Below are positions 26,714 through 35,900 of a stretch of DNA of 49,589 nucleotides, piece after piece; the first letter of the stretch is position 1, and each line of letters starts with the position of its first letter. The translations under genes were made by a program, and so were the position numbers. The stretch lies in assembly GCA_947178505.1 (NCBI GenBank), contig CAMWYR010000012.1:1-49589 (forward strand), written 5' to 3'. The stretch is from an uncultured Muribaculaceae bacterium (GTDB lineage: Bacteria > Bacteroidota > Bacteroidia > Bacteroidales > Muribaculaceae). The notes below the pieces were generated by a model. It had not been told where the DNA came from and ran no database searches. It saw nothing but the letters and a program-made list of their open reading frames with translations.

Positions 26714-29700
26714 TCAGTAGATGGGTGCCATCTTGGAGCGGAGGCGAGGGGGAAGACTCCGGCGGTAGCGGCGCCAGGCATTGGTGCGGAGGGTGTCGGC
26801 CGTATGGTGATGACGGCTGCGGGCCTCAAACTCGATGGCCCGGGCCTGGAGATAGGCTCTGTCTGCGCGCGATAAGGTGGAATCTGCAGCCCGCTGTCTT
26901 AACGAATCGGCGCATTGCGCGAGCGCCCGCACAAGTTCACGGCGCACGTGGAAAAGTGAATCACCGAAAATTATCGGCATGTAGGAATCAGCCGACTCCC
27001 CGAGCAACACATCAGCCATTCGCAACGCCTCGGCTCCCTCCTGAGTGCGCCCATGCTCCAGAAGGCGGCGGGCTGCCGCCGTAAGCGGACCGCGCTGCGT
27101 CGACGTCATCGTCGAGGGTGCGTAATCCATATAGACCGGTTTGCCGGGCGGATTCAGCGGATGAAACCTCCCGACAGCCTCCGCCATAAGCGAGTCGGCT
27201 TCCTGAGCGCTGATGAGACCGAAACGGTAACCGAACAGCCAGGGCGACATCACATCTTTCAGCCCGATGCGCTTGTCGGCGCCGAGCGCCGCAAGCCAGT
27301 AGACGGGTCGCGGAATTTCCGACGCTGCGCCTGTGGCCACGATATCAAATATCATAAGCCTTCCGAAATCGACGTTGCGGCCACCATTCTGAGAGAGGTT
27401 GCAGAGATCGAACGTGATGAGCGAATCCCGGCTTACCGGAAGCGTGACGTAGCGGCACGCGAATCTCTGATTCTGACTTTCGCGAAGACGGCGCAGGGCC
27501 TCCGTAGCAGGGAGCGTATCGACGGATTCCCGGTTGAGGCCAACGCGGCTGAATGCGCCCCACACCACGTCGCCGTGTGTAAGCGTGGTCGGCACAGGCG
27601 CCGCATCGCGCCACGCCAGCCGCTGGTTGGCGGCATAGACGGGTGTCTGCAGATAGGCCAGATTCACAATCCTGACGTCAGTGCGGATCCCCTCCACCTC
27701 CTGAGCATACCACAAGGGGAAAGTATAATTATCTCCGTTGACAAAAATAATTGCGTCACGCTCTACCGAATTGAGAATATTATGGGCGAAATAGCGGGCC
27801 GCAAAGCGGTTGCTGCGGTCGTGATCATCAAAATTCTCGATGCCCATCCAGGCCGCTACTGCCAGAGGAATCGCAAAACCATAGACGGAGCGGAAACGGC
27901 GGGCGATCATGATGCCTCCGAAGCCCACCCAAATTGCGAATGCGAGATAGGAACCCAAGAACGAATAGTCGCGTTCGCGCGCCTCGCCGGGGTCCTGATT
28001 GAGATAGACGGTGATGGCGAGTCCGGTCATTACGAAGAGGATGGCCGTGAGCGCGCATGTCTGCTTGCCGCGGCGCCCCGATTTAAGCAACCAGAAGATG
28101 CCTATGACGCCGAGCAGCAACGGCAGCGCGAAATAGACATTTCTGCCCTTATTCTTCTTCCCGGCCACATCCGGGAGCGAATCTTCCGCACCGAGCATCG
28201 CATTGTCGAGCGGAGTGAAGCCCGTGATGAAGTTGCCGTGCTGCACCTCGCCTTGCCCCGGGCGGTCGTTCTGCCGCCCCACGAAATTCCAGAGCAGATA
28301 GCGCCAGTACATGTAATACGACTGATAGGCCGTGAGCCACTGCAGATTCTGCAGATATGTCGGGCGGTAATTGACTGTATTCCTGCGCGAGCCGTCGGCG
28401 TGGAGCCGTCCTTGCGGGTTGCCGGCCGTGTCGACCACTTCCGAAGCGTTCACACGAGTCATCGTGGACGTGTCCATTCCGATCCATTCCGCATAACTTC
28501 TGAGATGGTCGGGCCGGTGGCTCGTGATGCGCGGGAACCACATGTCGAGTTCCGGGGTCGTGCGGGGTCTGGCCCTACGGCCCTTGATCAGATATCCCTC
28601 ATTGCGCCCGCGGGCCATGCGGTCGAGGATGCGGGAGTTAACCATAGTGTCTTCAGGCGTGAGCCCGGGTGTGCAGGTGCGCAGACGCCCCCCCTCCTGT
28701 GCGCGCACATAAATCGGGTCGGAATAGTCGAAATAATACGTGTCGTATTTTGCACGTCCTGCTGAATCGAACCGCTCGCGCAAAAGATTACGGCTGAAGG
28801 GTGTGGGCCCGTAAAGAAGAGGTTTCGCGCCATATTGCTCGCGACTCTGATAGGCCGCGAAACTGAACGGGTCGCCGGGCATCACATTGTTGGCCGGTGA
28901 GGGAATATGGCCGCGGATCGGGATGATGGCGTAGGCTGAATAGCCGGTAAGCAACATGGCCAGCATCCAGATGGCGAGATAGAGGCGCCGCGCCTGGAAG
29001 TTCACTCCGCTCACGAGCAGCACCGCCGCCAGAGCCGAAATGACTGCGCCGACGGCGAAATGATCTGAGATGATGAATAAGCCCGAGAGGAAAATCGCCG
29101 GGAAACAGGCTGCAGCCATAAGACCGCGTCGCGGCTGATGGCCCACAGCGAAGAGGGCGATGATCAGTGAGGTGCCGAGCAGCGCCACGTAGATGGCTAC
29201 GCCCGAAAGCGTCGGAAGGCCTAACGTGTTGACGGCAAGGAGTTCAAAGCGGGCGGCGAGGGCGATCGTACTCGGCATCATCCCCACCAGCACGCATCCC
29301 ACGGCGATGAGTGAGAAGAGGAAGATGAGGGCCATTTTGCCTGTGGAGCGTATGCCGCGTCTCACGGCCCATATCATTGCGAGCGCAGGAATGCAGAGAA
29401 GGTTCAGCTGGTGGATGCCGATGCTTAGGCCGAACAGATAGGCGATCAGCACGAGCAGCCGCCACGACTCGCCACGGTTGCGCGTGCCGGCCCACTTGGC
29501 CATGAGCCAGATGCAGAGCGAGGTCATGAAGAGCGACATCGCGTAGACCTCGGCTTCAACGGCCGAGTACCACACGGAGTCGCACAGCCCGAAAATCAGT
29601 GCGCCGGTGAGAGCGGCGCCTCCGGCCGCCAACGGAGCCGGAATATGCCGGCGGGGGAGCTTGAGAAGCACCCAGAGAGCCACGCGGAAGATGGTCTTGG

Positions 29701-29989
29701 CGAGAAAGAATGCAGCGAAGGCGGTAAACAGGCCTGACGACAGATTCACGGCGAGGGCCGCATATTGCGGGGGCACGAAGAGCGTCACCATACGCTCGGC
29801 GAGCATCCACACCGGATTGCCGGGCGGGTGGCCCACTTCAAGCAGGTAAGCCGCTGATACGTATTCCGGGCAGTCCCAGAACGACACGGTCGGTGCCACC
29901 GTCAGCCAGTAGCAGGCAAGCAGGATGGCGAAGGCGGTCCACGCCGCTATCGGTTCTGCCGGAAGATATTTTTTTTCACTGTCGATCAA
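26714..29989 (-). CDS. DUF2723 / GT117-family membrane glycosyltransferase
   Basis: A 1091-residue integral membrane protein of the DUF2723 family (CAZy GT117), related to protein O-mannosyltransferase-type GT-C enzymes; in Bacteroidetes it is thought to act in glycosylation at the periplasmic face. About a dozen hydrophobic spans fill residues 15-370 and 590-690. The hallmark acidic loop after the first span, PTVSFWDCPEYVSAAYLLEVGHPPG, shows as SFWDCPEYV and GHPPGNP near residues 35-58. The C-terminal 400 residues are soluble. The start is TTG at 29987-29989: no ATG or GTG lies in frame between the preceding gene and the first span. fcl lies 40 bp upstream, consistent with a fucosylated surface glycan. 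Confidence 0.88.
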   Translation of the reverse strand: MIDSEKKYLPAEPIAAWTAFAILLACYWLTVAPTVSFWDCPEYVSAAYLLEVGHPPGNPVWMLAERMVTLFVPPQYAALAVNLSSGLFTAFAAFFLAKTIFRVALWVLLKLPRRHIPAPLAAGGAALTGALIFGLCDSVWYSAVEAEVYAMSLFMTSLCIWLMAKWAGTRNRGESWRLLVLIAYLFGLSIGIHQLNLLCIPALAMIWAVRRGIRSTGKMALIFLFSLIAVGCVLVGMMPSTIALAARFELLAVNTLGLPTLSGVAIYVALLGTSLIIALFAVGHQPRRGLMAAACFPAIFLSGLFIISDHFAVGAVISALAAVLLVSGVNFQARRLYLAIWMLAMLLTGYSAYAIIPIRGHIPSPANNVMPGDPFSFAAYQSREQYGAKPLLYGPTPFSRNLLRERFDSAGRAKYDTYYFDYSDPIYVRAQEGGRLRTCTPGLTPEDTMVNSRILDRMARGRNEGYLIKGRRARPRTTPELDMWFPRITSHRPDHLRSYAEWIGMDTSTMTRVNASEVVDTAGNPQGRLHADGSRRNTVNYRPTYLQNLQWLTAYQSYYMYWRYLLWNFVGRQNDRPGQGEVQHGNFITGFTPLDNAMLGAEDSLPDVAGKKNKGRNVYFALPLLLGVIGIFWLLKSGRRGKQTCALTAILFVMTGLAITVYLNQDPGEARERDYSFLGSYLAFAIWVGFGGIMIARRFRSVYGFAIPLAVAAWMGIENFDDHDRSNRFAARYFAHNILNSVERDAIIFVNGDNYTFPLWYAQEVEGIRTDVRIVNLAYLQTPVYAANQRLAWRDAAPVPTTLTHGDVVWGAFSRVGLNRESVDTLPATEALRRLRESQNQRFACRYVTLPVSRDSLITFDLCNLSQNGGRNVDFGRLMIFDIVATGAASEIPRPVYWLAALGADKRIGLKDVMSPWLFGYRFGLISAQEADSLMAEAVGRFHPLNPPGKPVYMDYAPSTMTSTQRGPLTAAARRLLEHGRTQEGAEALRMADVLLGESADSYMPIIFGDSLFHVRRELVRALAQCADSLRQRAADSTLSRADRAYLQARAIEFEARSRHHHTADTLRTNAWRRYRRSLPPRLRSKMAPIY

Positions 29990-30029
29990 GGTGAAGGCGA
30001 GGCTTTGATTTGAGGCGGTGCGGAAGGGG

Positions 30030-30971
30030 TCAGCGTTCTGCGCGCATAGGATTATTAAGGAAGTCGGCGTAGGATAACCGTATGCCCTCTTCGAGTTCGG
30101 TGCTGTAGGTCCAGCCTAAGGCGGTGGCCTTAGACACATCAAGAAGCTTGCGGGGAGTACCGTTCGGTTTGGTGGTGTCCCATTCGATGCGTCCCTCGTA
30201 GCCTACGACCTTGGCAACGAGTTCGGTGAGCTCGCGGATGGAGAGCTCCTTGCCGGTGCCGGCGTTCACGGTTTCGTTGCCTGAATAATTCTGCATCAGG
30301 AATACGCAGAGATTTGCGAGGTCGTCGACGTAGAGGAATTCACGCAGCGGGGAGCCGTCGCCCCAGCATGTCACGCTGTCGCGGCCTTCTGCCTTGGCTT
30401 CATGGAAGCGGCGGATAAGGGCCGGGAGCACGTGTGAGTGCGTGGGGTGGTAATTGTCGTTGGGACCGTATAAGTTGGTGGGCATCACGGAAATATAGTC
30501 CGTGCCATACTGTCGGTTGAGATATTCGCAATATTTCAGTCCGGAAATTTTGGCAAGCGCATATGCCTCGTTGGTCTTTTCGAGAGCGGAAGTCAGCAGG
30601 CAAGATTCTGGCATAGGCTGCGGGGCCATGCGGGGATAAATGCACGACGAGCCGAGAAATTCGAGTTTCCTGACGCCATTGCGCCAGGCGGCGTTGATGA
30701 CGTTCATCTCCAGCATCATATTATCGTACATGAAATCGGCCAGTGCCGACTGATTCGCCACGATGCCGCCCACCTTGGCCGCGGCCAGGAATACATATTC
30801 CGGCTTCTCGGCAGCGAAGAAATCATTCACCGCCTGCTGATTGATGAGGTCGAGCTCGGCGTGTGTGCGCGTGATTATATTATTGAACCCCTGGCGTCGG
30901 AGTTCCCTTACGATAGCCGAACCGACCATACCGCGGTGGCCGGCCACATATATTTTTGAATCTTTTTCCAC
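30030..30971 (-). CDS. fcl: GDP-L-fucose synthase
   Basis: Converts GDP-4-keto-6-deoxy-mannose to GDP-L-fucose with NADPH (epimerase/reductase), supplying fucose for surface glycans. It is 313 residues. The Rossmann motif [19 protein letters not shown] opens the protein; the SDR catalytic set is FLGSSCIYP (Ser) and Y-x3-K in [32 protein letters not shown] and [14 protein letters not shown] follow. I chose a GTG at 30971, which gives the standard opening [14 protein letters not shown]. An ATG at 31037 would add 22 hydrophobic residues in an AT-rich upstream region with no family counterpart. gmd, the usual partner, is not in this window. Confidence 0.95.
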   Translation of the reverse strand: MEKDSKIYVAGHRGMVGSAIVRELRRQGFNNIITRTHAELDLINQQAVNDFFAAEKPEYVFLAAAKVGGIVANQSALADFMYDNMMLEMNVINAAWRNGVRKLEFLGSSCIYPRMAPQPMPESCLLTSALEKTNEAYALAKISGLKYCEYLNRQYGTDYISVMPTNLYGPNDNYHPTHSHVLPALIRRFHEAKAEGRDSVTCWGDGSPLREFLYVDDLANLCVFLMQNYSGNETVNAGTGKELSIRELTELVAKVVGYEGRIEWDTTKPNGTPRKLLDVSKATALGWTYSTELEEGIRLSYADFLNNPMRAER

Positions 30972-31162
30972 GTTGTCGGTTATATTTTTTGTAAAATTAC
31001 AAATAACGGCTGAAAAAATCAAGTAAAACCTCTCCATCGCGCCCCGGAGCCGTCAGTTTGGACATAAACCGGCTAATCTCCATCCGGGACCGGCGAGGGC
31101 TGGTGGAGGCAGAATGTGTTGCAGAACATAGTTTTATAATTGGAGGTTAAGGTAAATTGGAG

Positions 31163-31170
31163 TAATTTTG
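31163..31170 (+). promoter_or_regulatory. Bacteroidetes -7 box before the GLUG surface protein gene
   Basis: TAATTTTG matches TAnnTTTG, with ATTG 20 nt upstream at the -33 position. The predicted start near 31174 gives a leader of about 95 nt. The rest of the 300-bp gap 30972-31271 shows no gene. Confidence 0.6.
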
Positions 31171-31271
31171 TGAAGTGAAAGAATGTTTCAGTGATTCGGT
31201 TTCCTCTTGCATCGCGAATCATCTCTTGCATTGTGAAATAACTGTTTATCTTAAAATCATCGTTGATGCGA

Positions 31272-32882
31272 ATGAAAAAATTAATTTATTCGTTGATGGC
31301 GTTGCTGCCCTTGGCCTTTGCCGACGCATACGGCGCGCAGATAACGTCAGATCCATCGCCGGCGGTCAGCAATAAGCCGCTTGTGATCCGGATCACCGGC
31401 CAGGATCTCGGAAGCGAGGTCTATTGTTACTCATGGTATGTCACGTCGGGTATGGAGAAGTCTCCCTGGGGATGGAACGACGTGCATCAGCCGAAGTTCA
31501 GATTCTCTTCCGAGAATGGGGCATATGTGCTGAATATCAGTAATATCCAGGAATTCTACGGGATGAACGACTCAGAGCTCGAAAGTCTTACCAAACTGGG
31601 TTTCATCGCCAAGAACTCGAGGGGAGACCAGACCGATGACCTCTTCATCGAAGTGGTGCAGGGGCGAAGGGATGCCTATTCAGGCGGTGAAGGCACAGCC
31701 GACTCACCCTTCATCCTCAAGACAGCCGACGATCTGAAATCCTACAGCCTTACGCCGGGCGACTGGGCAACCGGGTGCTACACCGAACTTGGTGCCGATA
31801 TTGATGCGTCGGTCCTCACGTCGACCATCGGTACGAAATCGGCTCCCTTCCGTGGTAACTTCAACGGCGCAGGCCACTCTATCAAGAATCTCAACCTTAC
31901 CGGCAGTAACATCGGGGATGCCACCGGACTCTTCGGAGTCGTTGACGGCGGCGAAATCAGCAATCTCGGCGTAATTGCCGGCGAAGTCAGGGGCACGACT
32001 TATGTCGGTCTGCTCGCAGGCCTCCTTCAGAGCGGCACCGTAAGCCGCTGCTTCTCGACCGGCAGCGTGACCGGCTCCTCAATCAGCGTCGGCGGACTCG
32101 TCGGTGAGAATGTGGCTGGAACGATCAGCAACTGCTACTCGGGCGCATCCGTAAGCAATCCCGGCGACTATGCTACCGGCGGCCTCGTGGGTAAGAACGC
32201 CGGACTGGTGCAGAACGCCTATGCCGCCGGGGCTGTGGAAGGCCATGACTACGTGGGTGGCCTCGTGGGCGCCAACTATGGCAGCGTGCGCAACTCAGTC
32301 GCGCTCAATGGCTCAATAAACGGCCGCAACGATTTCGTGGCCCGATTCGGCGGTAACAACAATCCGCAGAACGACGGCGACGGGAATCTCAGCTGGAACG
32401 ATATTCCCGCCGTGCACTCCACCTGGACGCTCCACGGCGACCACGCCGAGACATACAGCTCCAAAGACCTCAAGAACAAAGAGAACTTCCAGACCCTCAC
32501 AGGCTGGGACTTCGACGACATCTGGGAATGGCGCAACGATATGAACAAAGAATATCCGGCCCTTCAGGCTATGGAGAATCAGCATACTCCCTTATCCGAG
32601 GAATTCTATATCACGAGTGTGGGCGTTGATGCGGTGACGGCCGCAGACGGGTCGCTTACCGTCGGTCCCAATCCGACTGCCGGCCCCCTCCTCATGCGCT
32701 CAGCCAACGGCATAGCCGGCTACAGCGTCTATTCGCTTGACGGCGCTATCCTGATTGCCGGCAACGGCGACCATGCGACGGAAACTTCCGTTGATCTCAG
32801 CGCCGCACGGCCCGGACTTTACCTGCTCCGCGTAGCCGACGGCAACGGACAGGAAATCCTGTTTAAGATTATCAAGAAGTAA
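31272..32882 (+). CDS. GLUG-repeat surface protein with type IX secretion sorting domain
   Basis: A 536-residue secreted protein. Signal peptide: MKKLIYSLMALLPLAFADAYGA; ATG 31272 gives this normal opening, though ATG 31266 would add only two residues. Residues 22-125 form a beta domain that resembles N-terminal modules of alpha-glucan proteins (LVIRITGQDLGSEVYCYSW, ISNIQEFYGMNDSELESLTK, LGFIAKNSRGDQ). Residues 165-350 carry about six GLUG-type units (GLFGVVDGGEISNLGV, VGLLAGLLQSGTVSRCFSTG, GGLVGENVAGTISNCYSG, VGGLVGANYGSVRNS). The last 75 residues are a type A sorting domain (LTVGPNPTAGPLLM, YSLDGAIL, VDLSAARPGLYLLRV, ending FKIIKK). It is followed after 69 bp, with a weak 6-bp hairpin at 32891-32916, by the amylase gene, so the two probably work together at the cell surface. 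Confidence 0.87.
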   Translation: MKKLIYSLMALLPLAFADAYGAQITSDPSPAVSNKPLVIRITGQDLGSEVYCYSWYVTSGMEKSPWGWNDVHQPKFRFSSENGAYVLNISNIQEFYGMNDSELESLTKLGFIAKNSRGDQTDDLFIEVVQGRRDAYSGGEGTADSPFILKTADDLKSYSLTPGDWATGCYTELGADIDASVLTSTIGTKSAPFRGNFNGAGHSIKNLNLTGSNIGDATGLFGVVDGGEISNLGVIAGEVRGTTYVGLLAGLLQSGTVSRCFSTGSVTGSSISVGGLVGENVAGTISNCYSGASVSNPGDYATGGLVGKNAGLVQNAYAAGAVEGHDYVGGLVGANYGSVRNSVALNGSINGRNDFVARFGGNNNPQNDGDGNLSWNDIPAVHSTWTLHGDHAETYSSKDLKNKENFQTLTGWDFDDIWEWRNDMNKEYPALQAMENQHTPLSEEFYITSVGVDAVTAADGSLTVGPNPTAGPLLMRSANGIAGYSVYSLDGAILIAGNGDHATETSVDLSAARPGLYLLRVADGNGQEILFKIIKK

Positions 32883-32951
32883 TTTCCCGCGCCCCGGAAG
32901 CTGCATCTGACGGGGCAGCCGTATTATCATTCAAATTCCCGGACAATAACA

Positions 32952-35900
32952 ATGAATATTCACAATAACACACGCCGTGCCTTATCAACGCTTGGCCTTA
33001 CCCTCGCAATGTTCGCAGGGTGCCCGGGCGCGTCGGCGGCGTCAGACGCCACGCTCAATCGCCTTGAGATAAAGATTGGCGGAGAAAACATACTGACAGG
33101 CTTCAATAAGGCCACTACTAACTACGAAGTCGAACTCGGAGAGGAAGCCTCTTCCATCGCCACATTCTCAGCGGCGCCGACATCGGCCGATGCAATCGTC
33201 GACATCACCATCAACGGCAACCACTACACCAACCACTCCCTCGGCTCACTCACGGCCGGTGAGAACATCATCACCTACACCGTTAAAGATGGCGATGACA
33301 CGAAGGTATACACTATCAAGGTGACCACGCCCGAGGTGGTGCGGCAGGATTACTTCACGTGGAAGAACGCCAACATGTATTTCGTCATTACCGACCGCTT
33401 CTACAACGGTGATCCCTCCAACGACGAGAGCTATCACCGCCATAAGAACGCAGGCGGCTCCGACGTGGCGACATTCCATGGCGGCGACATCAAGGGCCTT
33501 ACCGAAAAGCTCGACTACCTCGACAAGCTCGGCGTGAACGCCATCTGGATCACTGCTCCCTACGAGCAGATGCACGGCTGGACGGGCGGTAAGGATGATG
33601 CCTTCCCCCACTATGCCTTCCATGGCTACTATACGCTCGACTGGACCTTCATGGACCGCAACATGGGCACGATCGAAGATATGCGTAACTTCGTCACGGA
33701 GGCTCATCGTCGCGGCATCCGCGTCGTAATGGACATTGTGCTCAACCATACCGGCTATTCGACACTTGACGACTGCGTCGACTACGATTTCGGTAATTTC
33801 AACGGCTCGCCCGTGGCCGGTTGGGTGCCTAATTCAGCCCCTTACTCGATGTGGAGCTCAAGCAACAGCGTAAGCTTCAATGCCGTCAACGCCGGCAAGT
33901 GGGGCAACTGGTGGGGCCCGTGGGTACGTGCCTTCGGCGACCGCAGCTGGGGTAGCCAGTACGGCTTCGTTGTGCCCGGCGGCGATGACAAGACAATGTC
34001 GCTCGCGGGCCTTCCCGACGTCGTGACCGAACGCACCGCCTCAGTCGATATCCCTCAGTTCCTGCAGACGAAATGGAATGCGGAGAAGGGGGGCGACTAC
34101 GACCTCTACCGCCTGCCCAACCTTGACGACTGGCGCGTGAGCGGCAAGGGAGCTCCGGCCGACTACGTGATCAGCTGGCTCGCCGGATGGGTGGAATACT
34201 TCGGTATCGACGGCTTCCGCTGCGACACAGCGAAGCATGTTGAGTTCAACCGCTGGAATCAGCTCAAGAACGCCTGCAAGCAGGCGCTCGCCCGCTGGCG
34301 TGCATCCGAGCGCGCGGATGAATATGCCCGCGGCTGGACCGACGACTTCTGGATGACCGGTGAGGCCTGGGGCTGGGATCACGGCGACACGGGCTACTTC
34401 ACTCAGGGTGGTTTCGACTCAATGATCAATTTTGCCTTCAACGGCACAGAGGGTGGCTCAGGCCGTACTCCCTCCGTTAACGACTGGTCTTATTATGCCA
34501 ACTTCTGCAACGGCAGCAACGGCCGTCAGGTGCTCAACTATGTGTCGAGCCATGACACCGGTCTTCACCGTCCCGGCGATCAGAAGAACGTGGGCACGAT
34601 GCTCCTGCTCTGCCCCGGCGGCGCTCAGATCTATTATGGCGATGAGACGGCGCGTCCCGCTGTGAGCGGAGCCGGCGACCCGGGTATGGTCACACGAGGA
34701 GACTTCAACTGGAATGCCGAGGATAACGACGTAAACAAGCACTGGCAGAAAGTCGGACAGTTCCGCCGCCGTAACCCGGCTGTCGGTGCCGGTTCGCAGA
34801 CCGTTACCGACGGTGTATATATCCGTAAATTCTCAGAAAACGGCTATTCCAACGCAGTGGCCATCAAGCTTGACACCCGCGAGGGTCAGACTTATACGCT
34901 CAAGGTCGGCGGGGCATTCCCCGACGGCACCCGCGTGATGGATGGCTACAACACCGATAACACAGCCACCGTAAGCGGCGGCACAGTCACCATGGCCGCC
35001 TCCGGCCCCGTGATGCTCATCGAAGAATATGGCACGATGGGCAACGGTCCCGTGCCTCCCCGTCCGTCACGTCCCGTCGTGACCGCCAACCCCAACGGCG
35101 GCTCGTTCATCGACAATGTCACCGTAAGCCTCAGCGTCCTCCCGGCCGGAACCGATATCCATTATTCGACCACGGGCACGGCTACGGCCTCATCTCCCGT
35201 CTACACTTCAGCCCTCACCTTCACTGAGACCACCACTCTCTCCACCTATGTGGAGAATGAGGGAGGCTCCAACGTGCAGACATTCACCTACACCCGTCAG
35301 CAGGGCGGAGGGGGCGACGATCCCATCGATGAGGATGAGGTCTATATCTACTTCGACGATATGTCGAAGACCGACGTGGCTGTATGGGCTTGGAATAATT
35401 CAGAGCAGAACTGCACTGCCTCAGGCAACTGGCCCGGCGACCGGATGACGACGAAGAACGGCAAATATTACTGGGCCCTCCCCGAAGGAAAGCCGATGCC
35501 TGACCAGATCATCATCAGCTGGGGCTCACATAATGATGGAGATAAGGCAGGGGGGCGCGATCTGGAGTTTGCCAACAAGCACACCTATAAGGCCGATGGC
35601 TCTCATTCGCTCGTAACCTACGGTCCTCAGCGACCGGAAATCGAGGTGAGTCCTGCCTCGGGTACTGTGAGAGGGGGCTCCACAATTGTCGTGACGATCA
35701 ATAATGGCGCGACTTCGATCAGCGGCTCGTTCAACGGCACGCCTCTTCATCTCAGTAACGGCTCCAACAGCCTGAGCGTCTCCGATTATCTGGCGTCAGG
35801 AGCGAGCGGCCTGCTTTCCGTGACTGCCTCCAATGCCGTAGGCTCCGCTGAATTCAGCACGACCTTCACACGCGACGACAGCACTCCTTCCTATACGCTC

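Noticed and set aside
27053..28765. A 570-codon open frame on the plus strand across the GT117 gene
   Set aside because: It is antisense to a well-supported membrane protein; arginine-rich with no domain pattern.
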